Below are positions 42,840 to 53,700 of a stretch of 64,000 bases of DNA, in pieces (position 1 is the stretch's first letter; the number at the start of each line of letters is the position of its first letter). The notes beneath the pieces were generated by a model. That model ran no database searches. It was not told the origin of the DNA and saw only the letters and a program-made list of their open reading frames with translations. A program made the position numbers and the translations under genes. The stretch is from Undaria pinnatifida (Eukaryota > Sar > Phaeophyceae > Laminariales > Alariaceae). The stretch covers positions 13,764,854-13,828,853 of the forward strand of contig JABAKD010000009.1 of assembly GCA_012845835.1 (NCBI GenBank), given 5' to 3'.

Positions 42840-45800
42840 TTATACAAAAAGTCTTGGAGACTCGGCGGCGGAGCCGGCAAAAGAGCCCGAGCCAAACATA
42901 CTTGGGCGCTCGTCGTCGCGAGGGTTACCGGTGACGTGCGTCCCGGGCCCGCCCCCTACACCTCCCGGTGCTTCGTCCTCGAAGGCGTCCCACTCGAACG
43001 TGGTCTCCGGAGAATCAAGCGTTACGTTATCTCGGTTATCGCCCCCGCTCCCATCCCCCCCTCCTCCAGCTCCAACTCCAACCCAACTGTCTTCCTCGCT
43101 CGGACCTTTTCCTCTAGCGGATACGACCCGCGCACCACCATGGTGCGCAGTCATGCCCGCCTCGGGATCACCCCCCAGAGTATCGCCGTCCTCTCTCCCT
43201 CGCGAAGAAGGGAGGGGGGTTTCCCCGCCCCCCCGCCTAAGCTCTTCGCCGCGGCCGCTCCCCTTCGTCTCCAACTTTCGGTAGGGGGGGCCCAGTCCGC
43301 CATCCCCCTTGCTACGGAACGCGGAGGCGACCGACCTCGGCCACCCGCGCCCATTCTCTTTTCCTTCCCTCCTTCGCCGCCCCCCCGCCACCGGGGACCC
43401 CGAGTGGGGCAAGCCCTCGTCTCGCCAATCCGTGGCGGTCGGGACGGAAGGTCTCGCACGGCGTAGGCTGCGCTTGCTCCTCGAGGAAGGCCGCTTACCG
43501 CTGCCGTGATCCCGACCCCCACCGCCACTGACGCCGCGGGGGGTGAACTCCATCGATCCCATCGGCTCGTCCGGGTCCCGCGGCCGCGTCCCGAAAGCGA
43601 TAGCGCACTGCTTCGACACGTATCCCACGATGAGGATACACGAGACCACGACGAAAATGGGGGCGATGATCAGAAGCCAAAGGCTCGACCCTTGCGACAG
43701 CCCCGTCGTAGCGCTCGCCCCGCCCATCGGATCGACCACCGTCGTGGGTCCCGGCGTCAAGTCCGAAGTTATCACCGGGGCCGGGGTGGGCAACGCCTCC
43801 CGGACCACCTTCTGGACGTCCAGGAAAAGGTAATTTCCCGGAGAAGCCTCATCCGCGGCAACTGTTCCAACAATGAAAGCGAACGAGTCTTCCAGCCCCC
43901 CGACCCCGCCCACCCCGCCACCGGCACCGATCGCAATCGCCGTCTCCCGCTCCGCCTTCTGAGACACCGAGTACCAAGTCCACTCCCCGTTCGTGTCCGC
44001 AGCCGCGGTGAACCCCGTGCTCGAGTGCGAGTGCGCCGAAGCCGCGGACGTGTTGTGCCCCACCACCACCACCCTCGCGCCATTCCCCGGCTCCGCCCCC
44101 TCCCCCTCCACCACGGGAGCCCCGCCCCCGGTCACGGACGACGCCGCCGAGCTATCCCCCCCGCCGCCGCCGCCTCCAGCACCGCCGACAAACCCGCGCT
44201 GGTTTCCCTCCACCACCGCGACCGACTGCGCCTGGTGCGGCATCCCGCTCTCTTCTCCAAGATGGCTCAGCCACGTCTGTGCCCCCGTAGACCCTTCGAA
44301 CCGCGCCAGGAACACCTCGGCGCTGTCGCCCAAGGTGTACCCCGACATGTACACCACGCCCTCGCCCCCGCTTCCCACCGACGGCGCCAGGTCCACCGCG
44401 TAGTGGGCCGAGCTTGAGTTAAGCCTGGCCGTGAACTGGTTGGAACGGTGAACGCGCAAGCGTGAACACGCAAACACAATACATAAAAAATGGGACAAGG
44501 TGAAGGCACGCAAAAACAAAAACGTGCGAAGAGTTTAGGGTTAACCGCGGCAAACAAGCAGTCATACGATAATTTTTCCGCGTGTTGTGCGCGTTTTCGA
44601 GTGTTAAGCGCGTTGTCTCGAACGACTTTCTTGGGCGTGGGTGGGAGGGAACCTTGGGCTGAAGGCAGCACAATCGGGTTGCCTCGAGCGCAGAAAGTTG
44701 CGGCAGCATTAGCCTGGCCTCCCCAAGAACCGCGGCATTGTCCCGGTGTGTTCACCCTGCCTAGTACTGAAGCGGTGGCTTTTGAGGCGCCGAGGCTGAA
44801 TTGTTGGGTTGGCTCACAACGTTACGCCCAGTCGTTGCTGCGCGCACTGCCAGCAGTGACTGAAACGTACAAGGTCACCTCAGCTGGAAGGCATCCACCT
44901 GACAGCAGGCATTGCGACAAACAAAACCAGCAAAAACGAAAAGCAACACCAACAACAACACTACCATCAGCACCACCACCAACACTACCAACACCACTAC
45001 CACCAAAACCACCACCAGCACCACCGCATCACCAACACCAACACCAACACCAACACCAACACCACTACCACCAACACAAAGCACCAACACCAACACAAGC
45101 AACACCAACAACACACCTGCGCGTTCCCAAGGTAGTCATACTTCGCCAAAAACGCCCGCGGGCCGGCAAGCGACAAGTCCTCATCGTCCCCCAGCTGCCC
45201 CACCAAAAACACGCCTCCCCTCGGGCCCACCGCCACACTAACCCCCCCGTCCGCAGAAGAGCTGCCGAACTGGCGGGTCCACAACACTCCCCCTTCGGTA
45301 GCATCCAGACACGTCAAAAACACATCAGACGATCCAGCATTCGTCGCCACCACCTTCCCCTCCAAGTCTGCGCTCGCAGATCCCCCCCCTCCCCCGGTAC
45401 TGCCTCCCCCGCCCACCTCCCCCGCTCCCCCCCCCGCGGACGCCTCCGCCGACGAACCGGACGCGCGCGCTTGCTCATCCATCGCCCCTTTCGTCGATCC
45501 CACAACGTAGACGAGGGCGGACCCGTCGTCCACTGCGACACCTTTCCCTAGGTCCGGCTCCGACGTTCCCCACGAGGTTTTCCACACCAGGCCACCAGTG
45601 GAGTTGTACTTGACCACGAATGCATCCGTGTCGTCCTGCTCGTCGGCCCCGGTGTCGTTGCTCGACACCGATAATGTCCCGGCGAGGTACACGCCCGCGC
45701 CGTCCGCCGCGACCGAGTTGCCCAGGGTCTCCACACCAGGACTGACAACAATTACGTAACGGGGGAGCAACGCAAGCATCTTGTCAGCTGAGTTGAGGAG

Positions 45801-48187
45801 GGCTATAGTCTATATATAAGCCGGTCGCCCCGGTGGCGTATCAGGTTATCCTCGAGCCTGGTATAGGCCAGTTTCGTGAGTTCGAGCCCCGCCGAGTGCA
45901 TACTCGTATAAATTCGTTGGGAATTTTTCTCGTGCACAACTTGACTTGCGGAAAGCGCGAGAGCGTGAGTTAGTAACACTCGATGAAAAATCGACGAGCA
46001 GTGGGATTGCTGAACCCTATGCGCGATAAAAATTGAATGCAAGAACCGGGGGGAAGAAGGAACGACACATATATAGATTATAGACAGACCTGGCTTGGCC
46101 CAGCTACTGTGCGAAAAAAAAGTTGAATACTTGACATTAACCCTTGTAGAGCCGGACCCACACTGTTGGACACTGTTGGAAACAATCTAATTGGAAATAA
46201 TGGGGGGTAATCTCTGCCGTTCCACAAAGGGTTGAACTGTAACCCTTACCCCGAACGGCAGGGAAAATTTTCGGAATGGAGATGTACTGATGAATTATTT
46301 ACACTACTGTGGTGCATCAACCTGTGTCGAAGCTGGATACACACCACTGCCGTGATTGGGTACAGCCTATAGAAACAACGAAATTCACGGTTTAACGTCC
46401 AGACCATATTACGATATACGAACAGAAAAACACAGCAGTCACGTGCACACTCTTATGAAATGTTGCAGCAGGCACGTACACAAGTCACTTCTTCACTTCT
46501 TCACACCTTTCTTCTTTTTTTTTATCCTCCGGCGGATGGGGAAAAATAAAGCTCAAGCTCACCACACTTCCACGTATTTTCATACGCGTCGTGTATCGAT
46601 TTAACTCAGTTACTTTCGCAACCCAACGCTAGCTGGCGCACCCTTCGGATCCCACTGTAGTGATAGCGTGAGCTGACCCTATCAGTGGTCCTCGTTACAA
46701 CCCCGGCAGCGCAAGCTATAGTTGTATACGGATGCGTGTGTATGTCGACCCGGCCTGTTCCCTGAGGGTCAGGTTCGGTGGAGATAGCCACCCGAAACGT
46801 TTTATCCCAACAAAAACCTACAGGTACCTGGTATGTAGCGAATGCAAGTCACTAATTGCACCGCGCCAAAAAATAGGGACCTCTGTCGACATGGCTGAAG
46901 CCGGGCTTCTACGATCGTTGATCGGTATCTCCCGAGAGAAAGAAACCAGGAACGGCGTTGTTTTGGTCCACCTATCATGACAAGCCAACTCAACAAAACA
47001 CAAACACGAACAACACAGAGAATAAAGCAGCAGCGCTTAACAACACCGACAGTCCTGTGCGAGTCCCGTGCGCAAAGGCAGAAGTAGGTGCGCAAACGGG
47101 ACCGACCGGAGCTGCTATTTTGGACCAAGCTTCGCCCTAGTGGGCACCCTGCTGACCGCAGTCCGCCCTGTCTGGAAAGGACACCCCTTCGAGACAATCT
47201 TGTCAGGTGTCGATATCTCAACTCTCCATTTTCGGGTAAAGCGTCTCTAGCACAATGCGCATCAGAAAACAGAGGGGGCTTGCCGTCAGCAGAGAGAGCA
47301 ACAGGACCCGGAAGAGAAGACGGGGTCACAGGAAGACAAAAGAGCAACTGCGAAGCGCCAGCAGACGCCGATCGGCGGGCGCTGAAGGAGGATAAGCCGA
47401 GACTGCTGTGCTGGGCGCTGCTAGCAGAGCGCAAGCTGCAAGGCGTCAGCGGTGGATCTCCACGTTTTACATCACCACCAGCATCCAGCAGATACACAGA
47501 GCGCACAACACGATTTGTTGTTTCTTTCTTGCTTTTCATGCTGCCAAACCCCGCAGGACTGCCAACAACGCTCAACGCGACGCTAACTTAAAAGCTCGGA
47601 GCCAGAACATCGGGCCTCAAGGAGAGGCGAGCACAGGCCTGACGCCCGTTTGCCTCAGTGGGGCGATCAACAAATGAATAACGATGAGGAGAAGGAAAAA
47701 CCAGCGGAACTCCCTGCAGGGTCGTACTAGTAGTGTATTCAGTGGGGGTCTCCCTATAGTTCCGGTTGAATAGTGCTTTTTGCCGGTTTAATGTCGGCGA
47801 AATCGCTTGGCACGACTGGAACCCGCCATGAAGAGTACTACTAATAGTACCAGAATCGGTGCTACACTCGATGATGCCGGTATCCGGTATACTTCTGGTA
47901 TTGTTGGCTGGCTCACATCGGCACTATAGCGGGACCACCACTGCATTTTCATTCTCTCCGCACTCCGCGACACAGCACTAAGACAACCCAATAATTACCC
48001 AATAGGCCTATGCATAGACCCAAAACCCGACCCACCCGTACTCGACGGCCCACTGCTGAGCCCCGGAGGAGTTGTACGCCATAAGGAGGGCTTCGATGCT
48101 CTGGGTACCGTCCGCTCCGGGTGCGCCTTGCTTGTAGCCCGATATGTACACCATGCTACCGCTGGAGCTTGTGGCAACATCTGTGGT
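42840..48187 (-). CDS. Beta-propeller (SBBP-like) single-pass membrane protein, 3' part (three exons)
   Basis: Minus-strand exons 48187-48036, 45741-45117 and 44435-42840, in phase with GT-AG junctions; about 790 codons are visible and the 5' end was not found. Repeats of the type VYxxGYT...LxxYNSSGAxxW are seen: MVYISGYKQG with LLMAYNSSGAQQW, VYLAGTLS with FVVKYNSTGGLVWKTSWG, VYVVGSTKG, VFLTCLDATEGGVLWTRQFG, VFLVGQLG with FLAKYDYLGNAQ, and VYMSGYTLG with FLARFEGSTGAQTW. These match SBBP-type beta-propeller repeats. A hydrophobic helix (about 43700-43630, LWLLIIAPIFVVVSCILIVGYV) is followed by an Arg/Gly/Ser-rich region of about 260 residues. Inference: a surface protein with a propeller outside and a disordered tail inside. 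Function and ligand are unknown. Intron sequences hold a SINE, a retroposon and CAACAC repeats. Confidence 0.82.
44940..45115. repeat. (CCAACA)n / (CACCAC)n repeat in intron
   Basis: CAACAC and ACCACC units fill most of the intron between the last two exons of the propeller gene and abut its donor at 45116. Poly-Thr and poly-Val frames are artefacts. Confidence 0.9.
45826..46068 (+). mobile_element. tRNA-derived SINE, copy D (3'-truncated, propeller-gene intron)
   Basis: Starts CGCCCCGGTGGCGTATCAGG, with box B GAGTTCGAGCC, and follows copy C closely to GGAACGACAC. It lacks the last about 40 bases and the A tail. AT-rich flanks do not give a clear target-site duplication. Confidence 0.88.
46513..46732 (-). 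mobile_element. Retroposon family 2, copy 4 (longest with copy 1)
   Basis: Reverse complement of the 27287-27520 copy. A T run is followed by ATCCTCCGGCGGATGGGG. Further on come the TCAGTGGTCCTCGTTACAAC and CCCGGCAGCGCAAGCTATAG segments, ending GTATACGGA. It sits in the propeller-gene intron. Confidence 0.75.
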
Positions 48188-48299
48188 CTGATGACGGTTC
48201 AGTGTAATTTGGCATCACAAGGGATGAGACATGAAAGAGAGAGGGGGGGATGGAGGGCGGGAGCGAGTGGAATGTGAGACACGGGAAGACAACAAAATA

Positions 48300-49234
48300 C
48301 AGTCGACCCCGCTTTAAAGACGCACATGGGTTTTTTTTTCAGGGCGTCTTTAACCCGGGGAATCGTCTTTAACTTTCCGGGGACAATAACTCCCCTTCCC
48401 CGGGGTCAACGGAGACGTAACCTACGTCAAACGACGCGCCATTTCAGCAGGAATACTGGCATGACAGGCAAACGCCGAAAAAGAATCACCACGCCGTTGT
48501 AGGTATGTAGAATTTAAGTTTTCGCGGACATCACCTCCACCCGCGCCAACCTGAGAAACTACAACCTTGGCGCTGCACATAGACTACTTGCGTGTGTGGA
48601 CTGCGCGTGCTTTGCGTTCGTATTTACAAACAAGGGAACCTGTATTCGAGTACATTTAGTCTCTCGTTGGCCCACTTGAAAATCACTCCTCTGAAGCCTA
48701 CGCTTGATGTAGTCACCACATGAAAAATATGCGTACTGCCGTTTCAACGTCACGTACCAACCAGAGAGCCACCTGCGCCCGAAACCACACAGCTCGAGTA
48801 CAGGGGAGAAATAACACCATGAAGCACGAAACACGCACAACGCTGAAACAAAGAGAGCTCACTCCACTGCAGTTTTAAAAACCGAATCCACACAGAGCAT
48901 GGGTCGCCCGCAAGGGCACTCATGAATCGATGACACAAGCATAGACTTTGTAGTGCACGTTGGTTCACCACACGGCCTCAAGCCGGCGGCAGACGACCCG
49001 CCAGTAGACGGGAGGAATCTCTCCATACCCACAGGTAGCAGCGTCGAAGCAGCAGACCGCTGTCTGAGCAGCTTCGCGAGATGAATTTTGGGGGGGCCGT
49101 GGAATGGAATTGGAGAAAAAACGACACCCCCCTACTGTATGTCCTATCTGCGGGCCACCATGGTTCTGTAAAAAATGTCGTCTTTATAGCGGGGAGTTGA
49201 CTTAAGCCGAGCGTCTTTAAAGCGGGGACGACTG
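48300..49234. mobile_element. pogo/Tc1-mariner-like MITE with TA target
   Basis: The 24-bp ends CAGTCGACCCCGCTTTAAAG(ACGC) and the reverse complement of CAGTCGTCCCCGCTTTAAAG(ACGC) are inverted with one mismatch, flanked by TA at 48298-48299 and 49235-49236. Subterminal copies of CGTCTTTAA and CGGGG motifs lie just inside both ends. No transposase was recognised in 935 bp. Confidence 0.9.
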
Positions 49235-49489
49235 TAATGTAAAAAAATACTTATAAAACACTTGTAACTTTTATTTTCAAACAACCAGGGTAGCTCTACG
49301 TACACGCTATGATGGTACTGGTATAATATTATACGAGTGTAGGGAGCCTTCCCCCCCCCCTCCAAGCTTTGGGCGGAGTTTGCACGTAGACGGCTCTGCA
49401 CACACCACATACACAAGAATGCGCTTGGTGCTTCGCGAGGGGAGGACGTGTGAAGGAAGCGGCACGACTACGACATACGACCCGGTACG

Positions 49490-50012
49490 GACGTACCGAC
49501 GACCGCCGCACACAAGTTTCTACATTCTAAATAGACCCTGGACTCCCCTCGGGCAGTCAAACATGACCACGTTTACAAGCGCCAGGTCTATGGGCCATGA
49601 CATAGCAGTAGTAAGAAAGGGCATACGCTGCCGTCATATATACATGGCCCACGCGTAGCGCCGGATCGTGACCCTTGCACGTACTTTGAGGAGGCAAGTG
49701 CAACAACAGAGTGCTGCTGCTACGTATGCATACTTCAAAACTGCTGTGAGTACTCGTACCGACGACCAGCGCACACAAGTTTCTACATTCAAGATAGACC
49801 CTGGACTCCCCTCGGGCAGTCAAACAACATGGCCACGTTTACAAGCGCCAGGTCTATGGGTCATGACATAGCAGTAGTAAGACAGGGCATATGCTGTCGT
49901 CATATATACGTGGCCCACGCGTAGCACCGGGTCGTGACCCTTGCACGTACTTTGAGGAAGTAAGTGCAACAGAGTGCTGCTGCTTTGCATCCTTCAAAAC
50001 TGCCTTGAGTAC
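49490..50012. repeat. ~265-bp tandem duplication
   Basis: Unit 1 (about 49490-49755) and unit 2 (about 49756-50012) share CGCACACAAGTTTCTACATT, GACCCTGGACTCCCCTCGGG, CATGACATAGCAGTAGTAAG and TGCACGTACTTTGAGGA. A CTG-rich run follows. No gene was recognised. Confidence 0.9.
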
Positions 50013-50277
50013 TGCTGCTGCTGTTACTGCTCCATACTACTAATACCACTACTGCTGTGTGCTATTAATACTAACTGTGTAACAATCGTACTCGCTCGTA
50101 AACGCTAAAATAGTTAATTTTTCCGACCGGCGGCCGAATGAGAACACCAGCCTCCTAAGCGCCCGACCGGTGTCTACAACCACAACACCAGTTGAGCTCT
50201 CGTACGAGGCTCGCGGTCGGTGATACCTCAGAGCAAATAACCCCGGAGTTACTCCTACGGTACGACAGCCCTCGTCA

Positions 50278-50838
50278 TTACTTGGGGTCGTCGAAAAAAG
50301 GTTCGTTCCCAGCGAGACGAACCTGATCAGTCGCTGTTGAGTCGAGCGGAACCCAGCGTTCGCGGGTCAAGCTTTCCAGCGGACCGGCAAGCCCTCCTGC
50401 CGCCATGAGAGCGCCAAGCCCGTAGGCGTGAGCTGCCCGTCGGCACAAAACCCCCATGGAGTGTACCCTGGAGCAAGGGCGCAAGTCTGTGAAGAATACG
50501 ATGGGACATGGGACGAAACTGCGATTTTGGCAATCCTCCGTGTCCCCTCCCTCCCGCCTTTGTGAGCTACGTATGAAATTTGAAACCCTCTCCACACATT
50601 TGGACGTTCGACGCACTGCACTTCAATGATGATCATCATTGGTTCGACGTAACAATGCCAGCAAAGACCACACGGCGTAGGCAGTAGGATCCAGGGCAGC
50701 AAGCACAATGGAGTTGTACGACCACACGATAACGGGTATCTTCCCGTTGTCGTCGTTGAAAGAAGAGACGTCTAGGGGTATTGGCAGCACGGGGGTGAGT
50801 GCATCCACGCGTTCATGCCCAAAAGTGACACTTGACAC
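50278..50838 (-). CDS. Possible coding remnant, unrecognised
   Basis: Two adjacent minus-strand frames have protein-like composition: 50838-50623 (VSSVTFGHERVDALTPVLPI...) and the end of 50616-50278 (MGVLCRRAAHAYGLGALMAA...FFDDPK, stop). They are in different frames without a clear intron between them. They might be 5' exons of an unseen gene or a decayed element. The flanking intervals 50013-50277 and 50839-51299 show nothing. Confidence 0.25.
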
Positions 50839-51299
50839 TCGGTTTTGACAGACACCAGCAGAGTTTACGTATGGGCTAATCAGATAACCATGCTCTTGTC
50901 ATACGTGGTATCTCACAGAATCGCAGCAGTAGCTCCAAGCGAACGACTTATTTCAGGCTTGTACTAGCACAGACCTGGTGCGTATAAGAGTAACGTGTAT
51001 TATCCTGAGAGCTGCTGGGGCACGATGGGTAATGGAAGGAAAGAAAGACGCTGAGGCACGGCAACATTCAAAGTTGCTGCCCTCTCTGCCACTGCCGCAA
51101 AACGCAAGTGGGATCCAATAAAAAAAGATACTCGTCCCAGAAGCAACAACAGCTCTTTTCTTACTAGTACATACTCGGCCCAAGCGCGACGCAAAAACCA
51201 AATTTGCACCAAAGCTTTGCGCGTCGTCAGTCGGAGTCCGAGTTCTCGTAAAGTTTTGCTCTTTTGACTTTTGATTCAGTTGAAAGATAAAGATCCACA

Positions 51300-53420
51300 C
51301 GTCGGACAGATCATGATCTAGATCATCTATATAGTTTTGGCCGACATGGAACAGTTGTGCATAAGATCTAGATCATACAGATCCCACCAGGCGAAACATG
51401 TGCAGATCATGCAGATCATACAGATCCCACTCAGGTACAATGTGCAGATCCCACAGATCTCATAGATCCCACAGATCCCACCCACGCAAACATGTTTGAA
51501 GGATCTAGATCATACAGATCCCACCCAGGCAAGCATGTGTGAAATATCTAGATCATACAGATCTCATCCAGCCAAACGTGTGTGTAGGATCTAGATCATA
51601 CATATAGCTGTCAGATTTTGTCCCCCTCAGAAACAGGTTTTATAGTTTTCGCGCACAGACTGCCTAACATCACCCTGTTTACCCTGATAGCTACACTGTA
51701 GTTGCAAGGGGAGTCGCCGACCTATCTTCTTAATGAGGACACACAACCCGTAATACGCGCGATCGGAGTATCACACACAGCTTGCAAAGATGAGTTTCGA
51801 CAAAATATTTATCTCACAGCTGGAGTGTATTTTAACTTTTATAATATCCCATGAGAAAAATATGATATAGATACCACAGATCCTTCAGATCACATTCAGC
51901 AAACGTGTGCGCAGATCATGCAGATCATACAAATCGCACCTAGGCAAACATGTGCGAAGGATATAGATCATACAGGTCCCACCAAGGAAAACATGTGGGT
52001 AAGAGCTACATCGTACAGATTGCACCCAGAAAACATTATCTAGATACCGCAGATCATACAGATCCCACCGAAAAACATAATAGTCTAGATCTCACAGATG
52101 ATACAGATCCCACCCCGGAAAACTTAAATGTTGTTCAGAAATGGTGATGAAGATCCCACCTTGGCAAACGTGTGTGAAACAAGAGCTATTAATAGATCAT
52201 GCAGGATGCACGCGGGCAAATTTAACCGTGTGTGCAAGAGCGAGTTTTATACAGCTTACACAAGGCAACACATACATGTGCGGCAGCTCTCCGTGATAAG
52301 ATGGATGGGGAAGTGCTGTTATAAATGGAAAGAGGCGAAGGTAATGTGCATTTTGCAAACTCGATGAACGAGAATATGCGACAGTAAGCAGAAAAGTCAG
52401 CACCCTGCGCAGAGGTCATTGTCATTTCAATTGCACAGCTACAACTTTCCTCTATGGACGTATCAAATAGTATAGTTTTCTCGCACTTCTGTTCTTCCAG
52501 TTTAAAAGCGAAAGTACCACAGCCATCAATGCCACACATTCCACTGGACAGTCAAAAGGGTCCCCTTTCGCGCCACTCGCGACGCAAAAATGCATCGGAT
52601 CGGCAGAGGGACCTCCTCGCTGCCCGCTGGCAGTATCATCTGCGGGTGCAGAGCCACTAGAGCTGCTTCCCCCGACATCTGCATGTTTATGCTTGTGCTC
52701 TGCTTCAGCTCCACGTGATTGTGTGCTTGTGGAGTTGGGCAGTTTGTGCGTGGGAGCTTGATCGGCAGCCACCAAGATCCCAAGCTCGGCAACCACCAAG
52801 GGCTGTTACGTCGTATGTAGCGCCGATCTCGTATAGAGCACAAACAGTTCAGTTTGATACTGACGCCAGGCCAGTCCAGTATGATATACCAGGTATTGGT
52901 ACATGACCATCACCCGCGGGGAAATTGGAGATCCTTCAGATCGTACAGATCCCACCCAGGTAAACATGTGTGAAGGATCTTTATCATACAGATCCCTCTC
53001 TGGCAAATATGTTTGAAGGACCTATTAATAGATCATACAGATCCCATCCAGGCAAACATGTGTGAAAATCTAGATTATACAGATCCCCGCAGATAAATAT
53101 GATCTAGATACCGCAGATTATATAGATCCCATCAGGCAAATATGATATAAATCCCACAGATCCTACAGATCACATTCAGCAAACATGTGCAGATCCCACA
53201 GATCCCACAGATCCCACCCGAGCAAACATGTGCGAAGGATCTAGATCATACCGATCCCACCCAGGCAAACATGTGTGTAAGAGCTAGATCGTACAAATCC
53301 CATCAGTAAAATAATGTCCAGATCCCGCAGGTCATACAGATCAAGGATCTATCTATCCAAAAAGAAGGATCCATCTGTCCAAAAAGAGCTAAATCCCAGA
53401 AACGGGATCTGCTCTGTCCG
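51300..53420. repeat. GATC-rich minisatellite arrays (three blocks)
   Basis: Units of 9-30 bases built on AGATCATACAGATCCCACC, GGATCTAGATCATAC and CAGGCAAACATGTGTGAAGG are reiterated at about 51300-51610, 51880-52190 and 52920-53420. Unique AT-rich DNA (51610-51880) and a unique segment (52200-52920, no recognised gene) lie between. Dozens of GATC sites occur. Confidence 0.88.
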
Positions 53421-53700
53421 AGGTGTGAAACCATCAAACTCGTATGACTGTCATCCTGTGACCACGGACTTGATCATGGCGATGATGAGTTAATGTGAGA
53501 GCATCAACATGTGCGCGAAGTTGGGGGTGTATATTAATACCTGGTAGTAGATATTTAGCAACGAGGCAGCAGCCAGCCCTTTCGTCGGTGTTCTGCTGGT
53601 CCTGCAAGCAGAACCCCCCCCGCAACTCCTCTCTTGCTGCTAAAGAACCGCAACCGTGGAAGTGAAAGTATTAGAGGTCAACCAGATGTTTTTTTTTCAG

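Noticed and set aside
43506-44417. Plus-strand frame of about 300 codons opposite the propeller gene
   Set aside because: Antisense to the last exon; composition is Arg/Pro-rich from GC bias, with no domain.
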